9,782 bases of DNA from an uncultured Brachyspira sp. Its GTDB lineage: Bacteria > Cyanobacteriota > Vampirovibrionia > Gastranaerophilales > Gastranaerophilaceae. Location: the NCBI GenBank assembly GCA_900321895.1, contig ONYB01000060.1, forward strand, positions 1-9,782, given 5' to 3'. Shown one piece after another: positions 1-6,450 of the stretch (positions are counted from its first letter, which is position 1; each line of letters begins with the position of its first letter). The notes beneath the pieces are model-generated. The model was not told where the DNA came from, made no database searches, and worked only from the letters and a program-made list of their open reading frames with translations. Both the position numbers and the translations under genes were made by a program.

Positions 1-1118
1 CCCTCACTCTTAATTTCATTGCTTTCTACTTCTTAATGCGAAAAACTTTTAAATTTGAATATTGGATTTCCGGTGCGGCTGCGTTTTTGTTTGCGTTTGG
101 CTTGCCAAGACATATTCAAATGGGTCATGTGCAGTTGTTGTTCCAATTCTTTATGATTTTCGCAATTTTGGCGTTTTCAAAAATTAAGACGAAAAATTCC
201 AACCTTAAAAATCACTTATTGTTTTTAACAACGAGTTTAATGTTTGCTTTGCAAATTTATACAAGTTTTTATTACGGCTGGTTTATGGTTTTTGGCGGGA
301 CTCTTGCTTTATTAATCGGGTTGTGCTTTAAAAATTCAAGAACCGCAATCATTGAATTTGTCAAAAATTTTAAAAAGGAAATTTTGTTATATGCGGTTGT
401 AACTTTTGTGTTGCTTTTACCGTTGGGTTATCATTATTTGTTAGTTGGCGGAAGATTCTGTTGGTGTAATGATTTTATGCTCAAACCGTTCAGCTTTTTG
501 GCTTCACAAAGTTTGTTTGATTCAAAATTATGGAATTTCCAATTTAAATATAATATGGAAGCTTGGACAGGTATCGGAGCTTTGACTACTGTTTTAATTT
601 TTATCGGAATGTGGAAAAGCCGTTGCAGATGGCAGTTGTTGCTGTTTACGTTGTTTGTGGTGTTGTTCTTTTTCAATATTCCGATGAACAGATTTATTCA
701 TTACAATTTCCCCGGAGGAACTGCGATTAGAGCCGGCGGAAGATGTATTTTCTTACTTTTGCCTGTGTTTGCGTACGGAGTGGCTGTTTTCTTAAAGAAA
801 ACAAGCAATCAGTTGATTGCTATAATCTTCTTTATGCTAATTTTTGCAGAGCAAATTCCGTATGAGTCAGGATTTAGCTGGACAAAACAGGAACACTACC
901 AACGAATTTCACAGTATCATATTCCGCAGGAATGCCATGTGTTTTACTACCGCACAAGAAAATACATGCAAGATTACGATTGCATTTATGACATTGATTT
1001 GATGTGGAAAGCTGATGAGGAACACAAATTCACGGCAAACGGATATTCAGGATTTATGCCGTTTTATATCGAGGGTTCAGTCCCTGAAAACTGTGTTTTT
1101 GAAATTGAGAATAAATAA
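1..1118 (+). CDS. multi-pass membrane protein, possibly GT-C-type glycosyltransferase (5' end outside window)
   Basis: An open frame runs from the left edge (first full codon at base 3) to a TAA at 1116-1118. There is an in-frame ATG at 36, but the codons before it are open and encode hydrophobic residues (LTLNFIAFYFL), so the true start is probably upstream of the window. I see about seven or eight hydrophobic segments, including AAAFLFAFGLP, LLFQFFMIFAILAF, ALLIGLCF, LLYAVVTFVLLLPLGYHYLL, LTTVLIFIGMW, LLLFTLFVVLFFF and IFLLLPVFAYGVAVFL. They are followed by a soluble C-terminal tail of about 75 residues containing NGYSGFMPFY. The topology and the motifs GLPRHIQMGHVQLL, AIRAGGR and NGYSG resemble uncharacterised GT-C/YfhO-like lipid-linked-sugar transferases from my memory of such proteins. 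The catalytic acidic loop expected near the N-terminus of that fold would lie outside the window. Membrane location is well supported, the enzymatic role only weakly. No terminator is visible after it. Confidence 0.7.
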   Translation, partial: LTLNFIAFYFLMRKTFKFEYWISGAAAFLFAFGLPRHIQMGHVQLLFQFFMIFAILAFSKIKTKNSNLKNHLLFLTTSLMFALQIYTSFYYGWFMVFGGTLALLIGLCFKNSRTAIIEFVKNFKKEILLYAVVTFVLLLPLGYHYLLVGGRFCWCNDFMLKPFSFLASQSLFDSKLWNFQFKYNMEAWTGIGALTTVLIFIGMWKSRCRWQLLLFTLFVVLFFFNIPMNRFIHYNFPGGTAIRAGGRCIFLLLPVFAYGVAVFLKKTSNQLIAIIFFMLIFAEQIPYESGFSWTKQEHYQRISQYHIPQECHVFYYRTRKYMQDYDCIYDIDLMWKADEEHKFTANGYSGFMPFYIEGSVPENCVFEIENK

Positions 1119-1135
1119 AAATTTTGTCATATAAT
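1105..1135 (+). promoter_or_regulatory. candidate sigma70-type promoter for the Lrp/aminotransferase operon
   Basis: A perfect TATAAT lies at 1130-1135. The best -35 match is TTGAGA at 1105-1110, giving a rather long 19-nt spacer. The -35 overlaps the last codons of the preceding membrane-protein gene. Transcription would start near 1142, followed by a strong ribosome site AAGGAGG at 1157-1163, six nt before the ATG at 1170. The -10 and the ribosome site are convincing; the -35 is weak. Confidence 0.5.
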
Positions 1136-1169
1136 AAGAAGGTTAGAAGAATTTTGAAGGAGGTTTCCT

Positions 1170-1652
1170 ATGAGAGAGGAATTACTCGGAATAATTGAAA
1201 AAAATAGTCGCATAGATATCAAGGAACTTGCAGTTTTGCTCGGACGAGAGGAAATTGAAGTTGCGAATGAGCTTGCAAAACTTGAGAATGAAGGAATTAT
1301 TTGCGGGTATCACACGTTGATTGACTGGGAAAAGACTTCTATTGAAAAGGTAACGGCACTGATTGAGGTGAAGGTTACACCGCAGAGAGGGCAAGGGTTT
1401 GACCATATTGCCGAGAGAATTTATAACTACCCAGAGGTTAAGGCGGTTTATTTAATTTCCGGCGGTTATGATTTGCTTGTAACTTTGGAAGAAAAAACTT
1501 TGAGAGAAATCTCCAACTTTGTATCGGATAAATTGTCGACACTCGATAGTGTTTTGAGCACGGCGACACACTTTATTTTGAAAAAATACAAAGATCACGG
1601 CACAATTCTGGACAAAAAGCCTGAAGACGGTAGAGAGGTCGTTACTCCGTGA
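1170..1652 (+). CDS. Lrp/AsnC-family transcriptional regulator (AlaR-like)
   Basis: A 160-residue protein of normal length for the family. Residues 1-48 form an AsnC-type helix-turn-helix (LLGIIEKNSRIDIKELAVLL, then a recognition helix ending in ENEGIICGYHTLID). Residues 62-138 form the RAM ligand-binding/oligomerisation domain, with the typical ISGGYDLLV at 96-104. The C-terminal 20 residues, rich in charge and ending in VVTP, extend beyond the RAM domain. The start is fixed by a consensus AAGGAGG six nt before the ATG. The stop codon overlaps the GTG start of the aminotransferase (GTGA, 1649-1652), so the two are almost certainly translationally coupled. Members of this family sense amino acids. 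In Bacillus subtilis the equivalent pair YugG/YugH (AlaR/AlaT) controls alanine synthesis. By analogy this regulator probably controls its own operon in response to an amino acid, which I infer and do not see directly. Confidence 0.93.
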   Translation: MREELLGIIEKNSRIDIKELAVLLGREEIEVANELAKLENEGIICGYHTLIDWEKTSIEKVTALIEVKVTPQRGQGFDHIAERIYNYPEVKAVYLISGGYDLLVTLEEKTLREISNFVSDKLSTLDSVLSTATHFILKKYKDHGTILDKKPEDGREVVTP

Positions 1653-2815
1653 AAAAATTTCTTTCTGATAAAATTCAAACCATAAAGCCTTCGGGGATAA
1701 GAAAATTTTTTGATATCGTAAGCGAGATGAAGGACGCAATTTCACTCGGTGTTGGCGAACCTGATTTTGAAACTCCGTGGCATATTCGTGATGAGGGAAT
1801 TTATGCACTTGAAAAGGGCAGAACTTTTTACACCTCTAATGCAGGACTGAAGGATTTGAGGGCTGAAATCGGCAATTATCTTTCAAGAACGCAGGGGATA
1901 AACTATGACCCGCAAAGTGAAATTTTGGTGACGGTTGGTGGTTCAGAAGCTATTGATATCGGGTTGAGAGCCATAATAAATGCGGGTGACGAGGTTATAA
2001 TTCCACAACCTTCGTATGTTTCCTATGAACCTTGTGCGGTTCTTGCGGGGGCAACACCTGTTATAATTAATTTGAAAGCCGAAAACGAATTTCGCTTGAC
2101 CGCAGAAGAGTTGGAAGAAGCTATTACGCACAAGACAAAGATTTTAATTCTTCCGTATCCGAACAATCCGACGGGTGCGATTATGGGGCGTGAGGACTTG
2201 GAAAAAATTGCAAAAGTCGTGATTGAAAAAGATATTTTGGTAATGTCAGATGAAATATACAGTGCACTGACTTATAAGGGGGAACATGTTTCCATTGCAG
2301 GCATTGAGGGGATGAAGGAACGTACGATTTTGATAAACGGATTTTCAAAAGCGTATGCGATGACGGGCTGGAGGCTCGGTTATGCCTGCGGACCAAAAGA
2401 AATTATCAAACAGATGACAAAAATTCACCAGTTTGCGATAATGTGTGCCCCGACGGTGAGCCAATATGCGGCGGTAGAGGCTTTAAAACATGGTGATGAA
2501 GATGTTAAAAAAATGCGTCAGGCGTACAATCAGCGACGCAGATTTTTGATGAACGCTTTTCGTGAGATGGGTTTGAAATGCTTTGAGCCTTATGGTGCGT
2601 TTTATGTTTTTCCGTGCATAAAAGAGTTTGGTATGACGAGCGAAGAATTCGCAACAAGATTTTTAGAGGAAGAACATGTTGCAGCCGTTCCGGGAACGGC
2701 ATTTGGCGAAAGCGGAGAAGGGTTTTTGAGAATATCTTACGCATATTCTCTGCCGACATTGAAAACTGCTATGGAAAGATTAAATCATTTCGTCAATCGA
2801 CTTCGTGGGGCTTGA
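1649..2815 (+). CDS. PLP-dependent class I/II aminotransferase (AlaT/YugH-like, probable alanine aminotransferase)
   Basis: A 388-residue fold-type I aminotransferase of full length, cytosolic. Catalytic features are all visible. The PLP-binding lysine is K234 in NGFSKAYAMTGWRLGY. N173 lies in NPTG, D201 and Y204 in MSDEIY, and the substrate-carboxylate arginine is R361 in FLRISYAYS. The N-terminus (IQTIKPSGIRKFF, then ISLGVGEPDFETPWHIR) is characteristic of the YugH/AlaT group as I know it, and the adjacent Lrp-type gene matches that arrangement. It would move an amino group between an amino acid (probably alanine or aspartate) and a 2-oxo acid. Substrate cannot be read from sequence, and PatA-like or aspartate aminotransferases are alternatives. 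The start is GTG at 1649, overlapping the upstream stop, with GAGAGG at 1633-1638 as a possible ribosome site. The last 36 nt overlap the convergent acetyltransferase gene. Confidence 0.95.
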   Translation: MKKFLSDKIQTIKPSGIRKFFDIVSEMKDAISLGVGEPDFETPWHIRDEGIYALEKGRTFYTSNAGLKDLRAEIGNYLSRTQGINYDPQSEILVTVGGSEAIDIGLRAIINAGDEVIIPQPSYVSYEPCAVLAGATPVIINLKAENEFRLTAEELEEAITHKTKILILPYPNNPTGAIMGREDLEKIAKVVIEKDILVMSDEIYSALTYKGEHVSIAGIEGMKERTILINGFSKAYAMTGWRLGYACGPKEIIKQMTKIHQFAIMCAPTVSQYAAVEALKHGDEDVKKMRQAYNQRRRFLMNAFREMGLKCFEPYGAFYVFPCIKEFGMTSEEFATRFLEEEHVAAVPGTAFGESGEGFLRISYAYSLPTLKTAMERLNHFVNRLRGA

Positions 2816-3370
2816 GGATTTATTCCAAATAAAGTGGTTTGAGCCTTGTGTTTCTCTTACAAAGCCGTTTTTTTCATAAAATCCGTTAGCGATGGAATTG
2901 CATTTTATGGAGGAAAATTTTTCCTGTAGTATTTTTATAAGTTCAGTGCCAACATTTTTGTATGGAGGTTTGTCGATTGCATAAGCTATTAGCGGGTGTG
3001 CTTGAATATATTCTAAATACGCTCCGTTGTCTTCTTTTGCTACAACATCTGCCATAACCAGAACTTTGTCGGCATCAAGTTTTTCAAAGTTATCTTTTTG
3101 TGTCGTCAGGGCGTAAATTTGCATATTTTCTTCGTTTTTGCCCTTACGAAAAATTTTTTTTGCATTAAAAAAAATATCATCGACAAAACTTATTCCATAA
3201 AACGCATCTTGAGTTTCGTTAATAGCCTTGACATCAGCTTTGTTTAATGGGTCAAGCTCGACACAAGACACATTTTTTGTAATGTATGATTTTGAATTTT
3301 CTACCAGTTTTTTGACGGTCACTTCTTTTATAAAACTCGCACCAAAACTGATATTTGGATTTATATTCAT
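2780..3370 (-). CDS. GNAT-like N-acetyltransferase with N-terminal 'ISFGA' tag
   Basis: A 196-residue protein read from an ATG at 3370, preceded by AAGGA at 3382-3378 with 7-nt spacing. An in-frame extension further upstream would run into the divergent MerR gene and is rejected. The C-terminal half carries degenerate GNAT signatures: PPYKNVGTELIKILQEKF (135-152) matches the acetyl-CoA-binding motif A, where the usual Q/R-x-x-G-x-G/A is reduced to YKNVGT. ANGFYEKNGFV (161-171) matches motif B. Strands such as KVLVMADVVAK and EYIQAHPLIAYA fit the central sheet. The acceptor is unknown. The first residues, MNINPNISFGASF, form a short tag that I recall from many unrelated Gastranaerophilales proteins. 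The final 11-12 residues lie in the overlap with the aminotransferase gene and are probably a non-conserved tail. It is divergent from the MerR regulator across 91 nt, so co-regulation is plausible. Confidence 0.8.
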   Translation of the reverse strand: MNINPNISFGASFIKEVTVKKLVENSKSYITKNVSCVELDPLNKADVKAINETQDAFYGISFVDDIFFNAKKIFRKGKNEENMQIYALTTQKDNFEKLDADKVLVMADVVAKEDNGAYLEYIQAHPLIAYAIDKPPYKNVGTELIKILQEKFSSIKCNSIANGFYEKNGFVRETQGSNHFIWNKSSSPTKSIDEMI

Positions 3371-3426
3371 TTCGCAATCCTTTTGATATTGTTTTAAAAT
3401 CCCTGAAAAAATATTTTTGCGTTTTT

Positions 3427-3456
3427 TATGATAATATGTAAATATCAAGTTGGAGG
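3427..3456 (+). promoter_or_regulatory. candidate -10 region and ribosome site for the MerR gene
   Basis: The 91-nt gap between the divergent acetyltransferase and MerR genes contains a -10-like cluster (TATGAT at 3427-3432, overlapping an extended TGATAAT at 3429-3435). TGGAGG follows at 3451-3456, five nt before the ATG at 3462. The only -35-like hexamer is a poor one, CTGAAA at 3403-3408. The MerR-type elongated spacer (19-20 nt between good hexamers) is not evident. Confidence 0.35.
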
Positions 3457-3461
3457 TCAAT

Positions 3462-3878
3462 ATGTACACCATAAAAGAAGTCGCAGAAAAAATGGCGGTT
3501 TCGGAACACACTCTCAGATTTTGGGCAAAGAGCGGATTTTTTCCGTTTGTAAAGAGAAACGAAAACAACATTCGCCAATTCTCCGAAAACGATTTAAATT
3601 GGGTTAGGATAGTTAAATGTTTGCGTTCTGTCGGGACGGAAACTAAGGCTATTAAACGATATATTGACCTTTGTATAATTGGTGACTCTACAATTCAAGA
3701 GCGTTACGAGATTATTAAGAATACCAAGAAAAAAGCCCTGCAACAAATGGAGGATTTGAAAAAACAGTTGGAGTTGTTGGATTATAAGGAAGCCTTTTAC
3801 AAAAACCTTATCAAAAACAACCTGAAAGACAGTTGGAATCCGATGAACTCGATGAAACCGGAAGAGGCTGCTGTTTAG
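3462..3878 (+). CDS. MerR-family transcriptional regulator, AdhR-like
   Basis: A 138-residue regulator. I chose the ATG at 3462 (TGGAGG at 3451-3456); a TTG at 3450 would swallow the ribosome site. Residues 1-70 form the MerR winged helix: TIKEVAEKMAVSEHTLRFWAKSGFFP, then NIRQFSENDLNWVRIVKCL. Residues about 80-125 form the dimerisation coiled coil (TIQERYEIIKNTKKKALQQMEDLKKQLELLDYKEAFY). Cys53 in WVRIVKCLRSVG aligns by eye with the cysteine of Bacillus AdhR (Cys52, FIKCMRNAG), which is implicated in sensing aldehydes and other electrophiles. A second cysteine follows in YIDLCIIGD. No metal-binding C-terminal cysteine cluster is present. It is divergent from the acetyltransferase and convergent with the transporter, with its TAG overlapping the transporter's TAA. 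Likely targets are itself and the divergent gene. The family call is firm; the inducer is inferred. Confidence 0.92.
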   Translation: MYTIKEVAEKMAVSEHTLRFWAKSGFFPFVKRNENNIRQFSENDLNWVRIVKCLRSVGTETKAIKRYIDLCIIGDSTIQERYEIIKNTKKKALQQMEDLKKQLELLDYKEAFYKNLIKNNLKDSWNPMNSMKPEEAAV

Positions 3879-4762
3879 GTTTTTTTTGTAGTTTTTCTTG
3901 TAACAATTAAAAACACTCCGAAAAGTATCAGAAAAACTCCGATACAAATTCTTACCGTCAAATGTTCATGGAAGAGTAACACCCCGAAAAATATTGCGGT
4001 GAGTGGTTCTAACGCCCCTAAAATCGCAGTTGTTGTTGAGCCGACGAGTTTGATTGCGACATTGATTGTTTCCAAAGAAATTATTGTCGGTAAAAGTGCG
4101 AGTGCGATTGCGTAAACCCACAAAATCGGTCTGTCTAAAATTTGTAGTTGAGTGCAGAATTTGAGGTTATAAATATAAATTATAAGCCCGAAAAACATCA
4201 CGTAAAAGCTCATTTTTTCACGCTTGAGGTGCTGAACGGCTTTGATTTTTTTGACCCCGACAATATAAAGTGCATAAAGCAGGGCGGACAAAAATACAAT
4301 TCCTACCCCGAGCGGATTTAGTGTTGCATCTGGTTTGCCGTGGTATAGAAGTCCTATCCCGATAGAGGTTAAAACTATTGCAGATAGCACAGTTTTCGTC
4401 AATTTTTCCTTAAAAAACATTGCCATAATTATTGCAACCAACACAGGGTAAACAAACAAAATTGTGCAGGCAATTCCCGCCTCAATGTAGCCGAAGGCGA
4501 TAAACAAAGTCAGTGACGAGAACGAGAAAAGAAGTGCCAAAATCAAGAGTGGTAAAAATTCCTCTTTTTTAATCTTTAACGAAATCTTTTTTACAAAAGT
4601 AAGCCATAGTGCATAAATAACCACGGCAAAAGCATATCTGTAAAACAAAACTGAATTTACGCCAATTCCCGCCGCATACAGTGGCAGGGCAAATAAGGGG
4701 TTTGTTCCATAGCTTGACGATGCAATCGCACCGTTAACAAGCCCTATTACTCTTCTGTTCAC
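3875..4762 (-). CDS. EamA/DMT-superfamily transporter, 10 TM
   Basis: A 295-residue inner-membrane protein of two EamA repeats, the usual size for 10-TM drug/metabolite exporters. The first repeat (about 5-135) ends with AGIACTILFVYPVLVAIIMAMFFKEKLT. The second (about 150-288) ends with TTTAILGALEPLTAIFFGVLLFHEHLT. Each holds the family's P...F-x-E-x-L signature at the equivalent place. A basic tail, TRKTTKKT, is probably cytoplasmic. I chose a GTG start at 4762 because GAGGA (4774-4770) sits seven nt upstream. A TTG at 4810 would add 16 polar residues with no ribosome site. The substrate is unknown; members export amino acids, purines or drugs. It is convergent with MerR (4-nt overlap of stop codons) and divergent from the hydrogenase, so the 145-nt gap between them should hold two promoters. 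Confidence 0.92.
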   Translation of the reverse strand: MNRRVIGLVNGAIASSSYGTNPLFALPLYAAGIGVNSVLFYRYAFAVVIYALWLTFVKKISLKIKKEEFLPLLILALLFSFSSLTLFIAFGYIEAGIACTILFVYPVLVAIIMAMFFKEKLTKTVLSAIVLTSIGIGLLYHGKPDATLNPLGVGIVFLSALLYALYIVGVKKIKAVQHLKREKMSFYVMFFGLIIYIYNLKFCTQLQILDRPILWVYAIALALLPTIISLETINVAIKLVGSTTTAILGALEPLTAIFFGVLLFHEHLTVRICIGVFLILFGVFLIVTRKTTKKT

Positions 4763-4775
4763 TCGGATTTCCTCA
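4763..4775 (-). promoter_or_regulatory. ribosome site that decides the transporter's GTG start
   Basis: Read on the minus strand, GAGGA (4774-4770) lies seven nt before the GTG at 4762. The upstream TTG at 4810 has no comparable purine run. This supports a 295-residue rather than a 311-residue transporter. Confidence 0.55.
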
Positions 4776-4862
4776 GACAACAATTTATAGTAAAGATGAT
4801 TTAAAATCAATATTTTTTATCAAAAATTTTCCCACAATTTTTTGAAAAATTCTATGTTCATG

Positions 4863-4879
4863 CAATAATTATATTATTG
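4863..4879. promoter_or_regulatory. perfect 7-bp inverted repeat upstream of hydrogenase
   Basis: CAATAAT (4863-4869), TAT (4870-4872) and ATTATTG (4873-4879) form a perfect palindrome with a 3-nt centre, 29 nt upstream of the hydrogenase ATG. It contains a possible -10 (TATATT, 4870-4875). It could be an operator, but short AT-rich palindromes are common in this base composition. Confidence 0.35.
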
Positions 4880-4891
4880 ACACGTTAATAA
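4874..4891. promoter_or_regulatory. candidate Rex-like redox operator upstream of hydrogenase
   Basis: TTATTGACACGTTAATAA matches the clostridial/thermotogal Rex consensus TTGTTAA-N4-TTAACAA at 11 of 14 defined bases. Two of the three mismatches are symmetric (G to A in the left arm, C to T in the right arm). It lies just before the ribosome site TGAGGT (4894-4899). Rex represses fermentation and hydrogenase genes when NAD+ is high, so position and gene fit. No rex gene is in the window, and the match was made by eye. Confidence 0.35.
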
Positions 4892-4907
4892 TATGAGGTA
4901 AAAAATA

Positions 4908-6380
4908 ATGGCAATGAATTCACCAAGACAGACATCTCACTTGAAAAAAGAGATTTTGGTTAGAATTATCAAATCTTATTTGAGTGACAATTTTGAAGAA
5001 AATACACGTCTAATTCCTTACGATATGCGACCAAAAGGTCACGACGTTCCTTACAGATGTTGTATTTACAAGGAAAGAGCAATCCTTCGTGACAGAACTG
5101 TTGCAGGGTTGGGGCTTTCTATTGAAGAAACTGATGATAGCATTCTTCTTTCCTCTTTAGCTAAAAAGGCTGAAGAAAGAGAAGTTCCGGAAGAACACCC
5201 GCTCACGGTTTTGACGACAGCTTGTAAAGGTTGCGTTCCTTCTAGAATTTATGTCACAGACCTTTGCCAAGGTTGCGTTGCAAGACCTTGCGAAAACACT
5301 TGTCGTTTTGGTGCAATCAGCGTTCATGACGGTAAATCACACATTGACCCTGAAAAATGTAAAAATTGCGGTATGTGTGCTCAGGTTTGTCCTTACCAAG
5401 CAATCCAAAAAATTATCGTTCCTTGCGAAAACGCTTGTCCGGTAGGTGCTATCGCTAAAGGTGAAGACGGGCATGCAAAGATTGATTTTGACAAATGTAT
5501 TTCTTGCGGAAAATGTGCAGCAGCTTGTCCGTTCGGTGCAGTTCACGAAAAAAGTCAAATTATCGATGTTTTGAAAAACATCAAAGCAGGCAAAAAGGTT
5601 ATCGCGATGGTTGCACCTGCTATGTTCGGTCAACTTCCTTGTACTCCGACACAGCTCAAAGAAGCAATCCTTAAACTCGGTTTTTCTGATGTTTATGAAG
5701 TTGCTCAAGGTGCTGACGTTACAACAAAAAATGAAGCTGCCGAACTTGTTGAAAGACTTGAAAAAGGGGCAAACTTCATGACAACTTCTTGCTGTGCAGG
5801 TTACAACGAACTTGTCGAAAAACACGTTCCTGAACTCAAGCCGTTCCGTTCGGATACGAAAACTCCGATGTACTACACGGCAGAGATTGTTAAAAAAGAA
5901 AATCCTGACGCAATTACGGTATTCTTTAGCCCTTGCGTTGCAAAAAGACGTGAAGCTCTTGGCAATCCGAACGTAAACTACGTTCTCAACTACGAAGAAG
6001 TCGGTGCTTGGTTTACAGCAGCTGAAATCAAAGTTGAAGAATGCAGCGATAGCAACTTCAAGGTGGAATCCTCAGCAGAAGCAAGAAATTACTGCGTAAC
6101 GGGCGGTGTCGCTCACGCTGTGGAAACTCTTATTCCTGAAGGCGTTGAAGCTAAACCTGTTGTAATCGACGGTTTGAACAAGCAATCAATCAGAGATTTG
6201 AAAAAATACGCTAAAAACGGCACTTGCGACCTCGGTAACCTAATCGAAGTTATGGCATGTACAGGCGGTTGCCTCGGCGGTAACGCTACGGTCAACGCTT
6301 ATAAGCCTGCCCTCAAACAGGTTACAAGTTACGTTAATTCAAGCGAATCTTTGAAAGGTTCTGAAAAAATAGAAAAATAA
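4908..6380 (+). CDS. hydA: monomeric [FeFe] hydrogenase, group B-like, with N-terminal ferredoxin domains
   Basis: A 490-residue cytosolic iron-sulfur enzyme that reversibly reduces protons to H2, probably using reduced ferredoxin from pyruvate oxidation. Residues 1-100 form an N-terminal domain without Fe-S motifs. Residues 106-207 hold a cysteine-rich ferredoxin region: C120-x2-C-x4-C-x3-C, C151-x2-C-x2-C-x3-C, C173/C177 and C197-x2-C-x2-C-x3-C, enough for three or more [4Fe-4S] clusters. The H-cluster domain follows. L1 is TTSCCAGY, with C296 a ligand and C295 the proton-shuttle cysteine; L2 is FSPCVAKRRE, with C343; L3 is EVMACTGGCLGG, with C451 and C455. All four ligands are intact, so it should be active if HydE/F/G, not in this window, exist elsewhere. 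Compared with the clostridial enzyme, L1 has CCA for CCP, L2 has S for the active-site Met, and L3 has T for P, which fits group B. The start has TGAGGT eight nt upstream; a second ATG lies two codons inside. Confidence 0.95.
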   Translation: MAMNSPRQTSHLKKEILVRIIKSYLSDNFEENTRLIPYDMRPKGHDVPYRCCIYKERAILRDRTVAGLGLSIEETDDSILLSSLAKKAEEREVPEEHPLTVLTTACKGCVPSRIYVTDLCQGCVARPCENTCRFGAISVHDGKSHIDPEKCKNCGMCAQVCPYQAIQKIIVPCENACPVGAIAKGEDGHAKIDFDKCISCGKCAAACPFGAVHEKSQIIDVLKNIKAGKKVIAMVAPAMFGQLPCTPTQLKEAILKLGFSDVYEVAQGADVTTKNEAAELVERLEKGANFMTTSCCAGYNELVEKHVPELKPFRSDTKTPMYYTAEIVKKENPDAITVFFSPCVAKRREALGNPNVNYVLNYEEVGAWFTAAEIKVEECSDSNFKVESSAEARNYCVTGGVAHAVETLIPEGVEAKPVVIDGLNKQSIRDLKKYAKNGTCDLGNLIEVMACTGGCLGGNATVNAYKPALKQVTSYVNSSESLKGSEKIEK

Positions 6381-6399
6381 ATATTTTTTGAGAATATGA

Positions 6400-6436
6400 A
6401 AAGCGGGCGGAAAACCGAAGGTTTTCCGCCCGCTTT
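6400..6436. terminator. perfect 17-bp hairpin between convergent genes (bidirectional terminator)
   Basis: The left arm 6400-6416 (AAAGCGGGCGGAAAACC) and right arm 6420-6436 pair perfectly across a GAA loop. The stem starts with AAA and ends with TTT, and lies between the hydrogenase stop (6380) and the stop of the minus-strand XRE gene (6451). The U-tract is short in both directions (CTTTGTT on +, CTTTTCAT on -), but the GC-rich stem is very stable. It stands out from the surrounding AT-rich DNA. Confidence 0.8.
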
Positions 6437-6450
6437 GTTAAAAAAATTTA

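Noticed and set aside
1452..1808. Minus-strand open frame spanning the regulator/aminotransferase junction
   Set aside because: Both plus-strand genes are certain, and this translation has no domain and no ribosome site.
3371..3571. N-terminal extension of the acetyltransferase to 3571
   Set aside because: It would run through the divergent promoter region and into the MerR gene; the ATG at 3370 has AAGGA and begins with the recognisable tag.
4763..4810. Transporter starting at TTG 4810
   Set aside because: There is no ribosome site; the GTG at 4762 has GAGGA at ideal distance and directly precedes the first membrane segment.
4877..4882. Perfect TTGACA as the hydrogenase -35 box
   Set aside because: A -10 at 17 nt would fall in the A-run between the ribosome site and ATG (4900-4905), so it cannot serve this gene. 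It is better read as part of the inverted repeat.
5337..5825. Long open frame (about 160 codons) on the minus strand inside the hydrogenase gene
   Set aside because: It lies opposite a fully supported enzyme, is unusually rich in Phe, Cys, Ser and Thr as antisense frames of AT-rich genes are, and has no recognisable domain.
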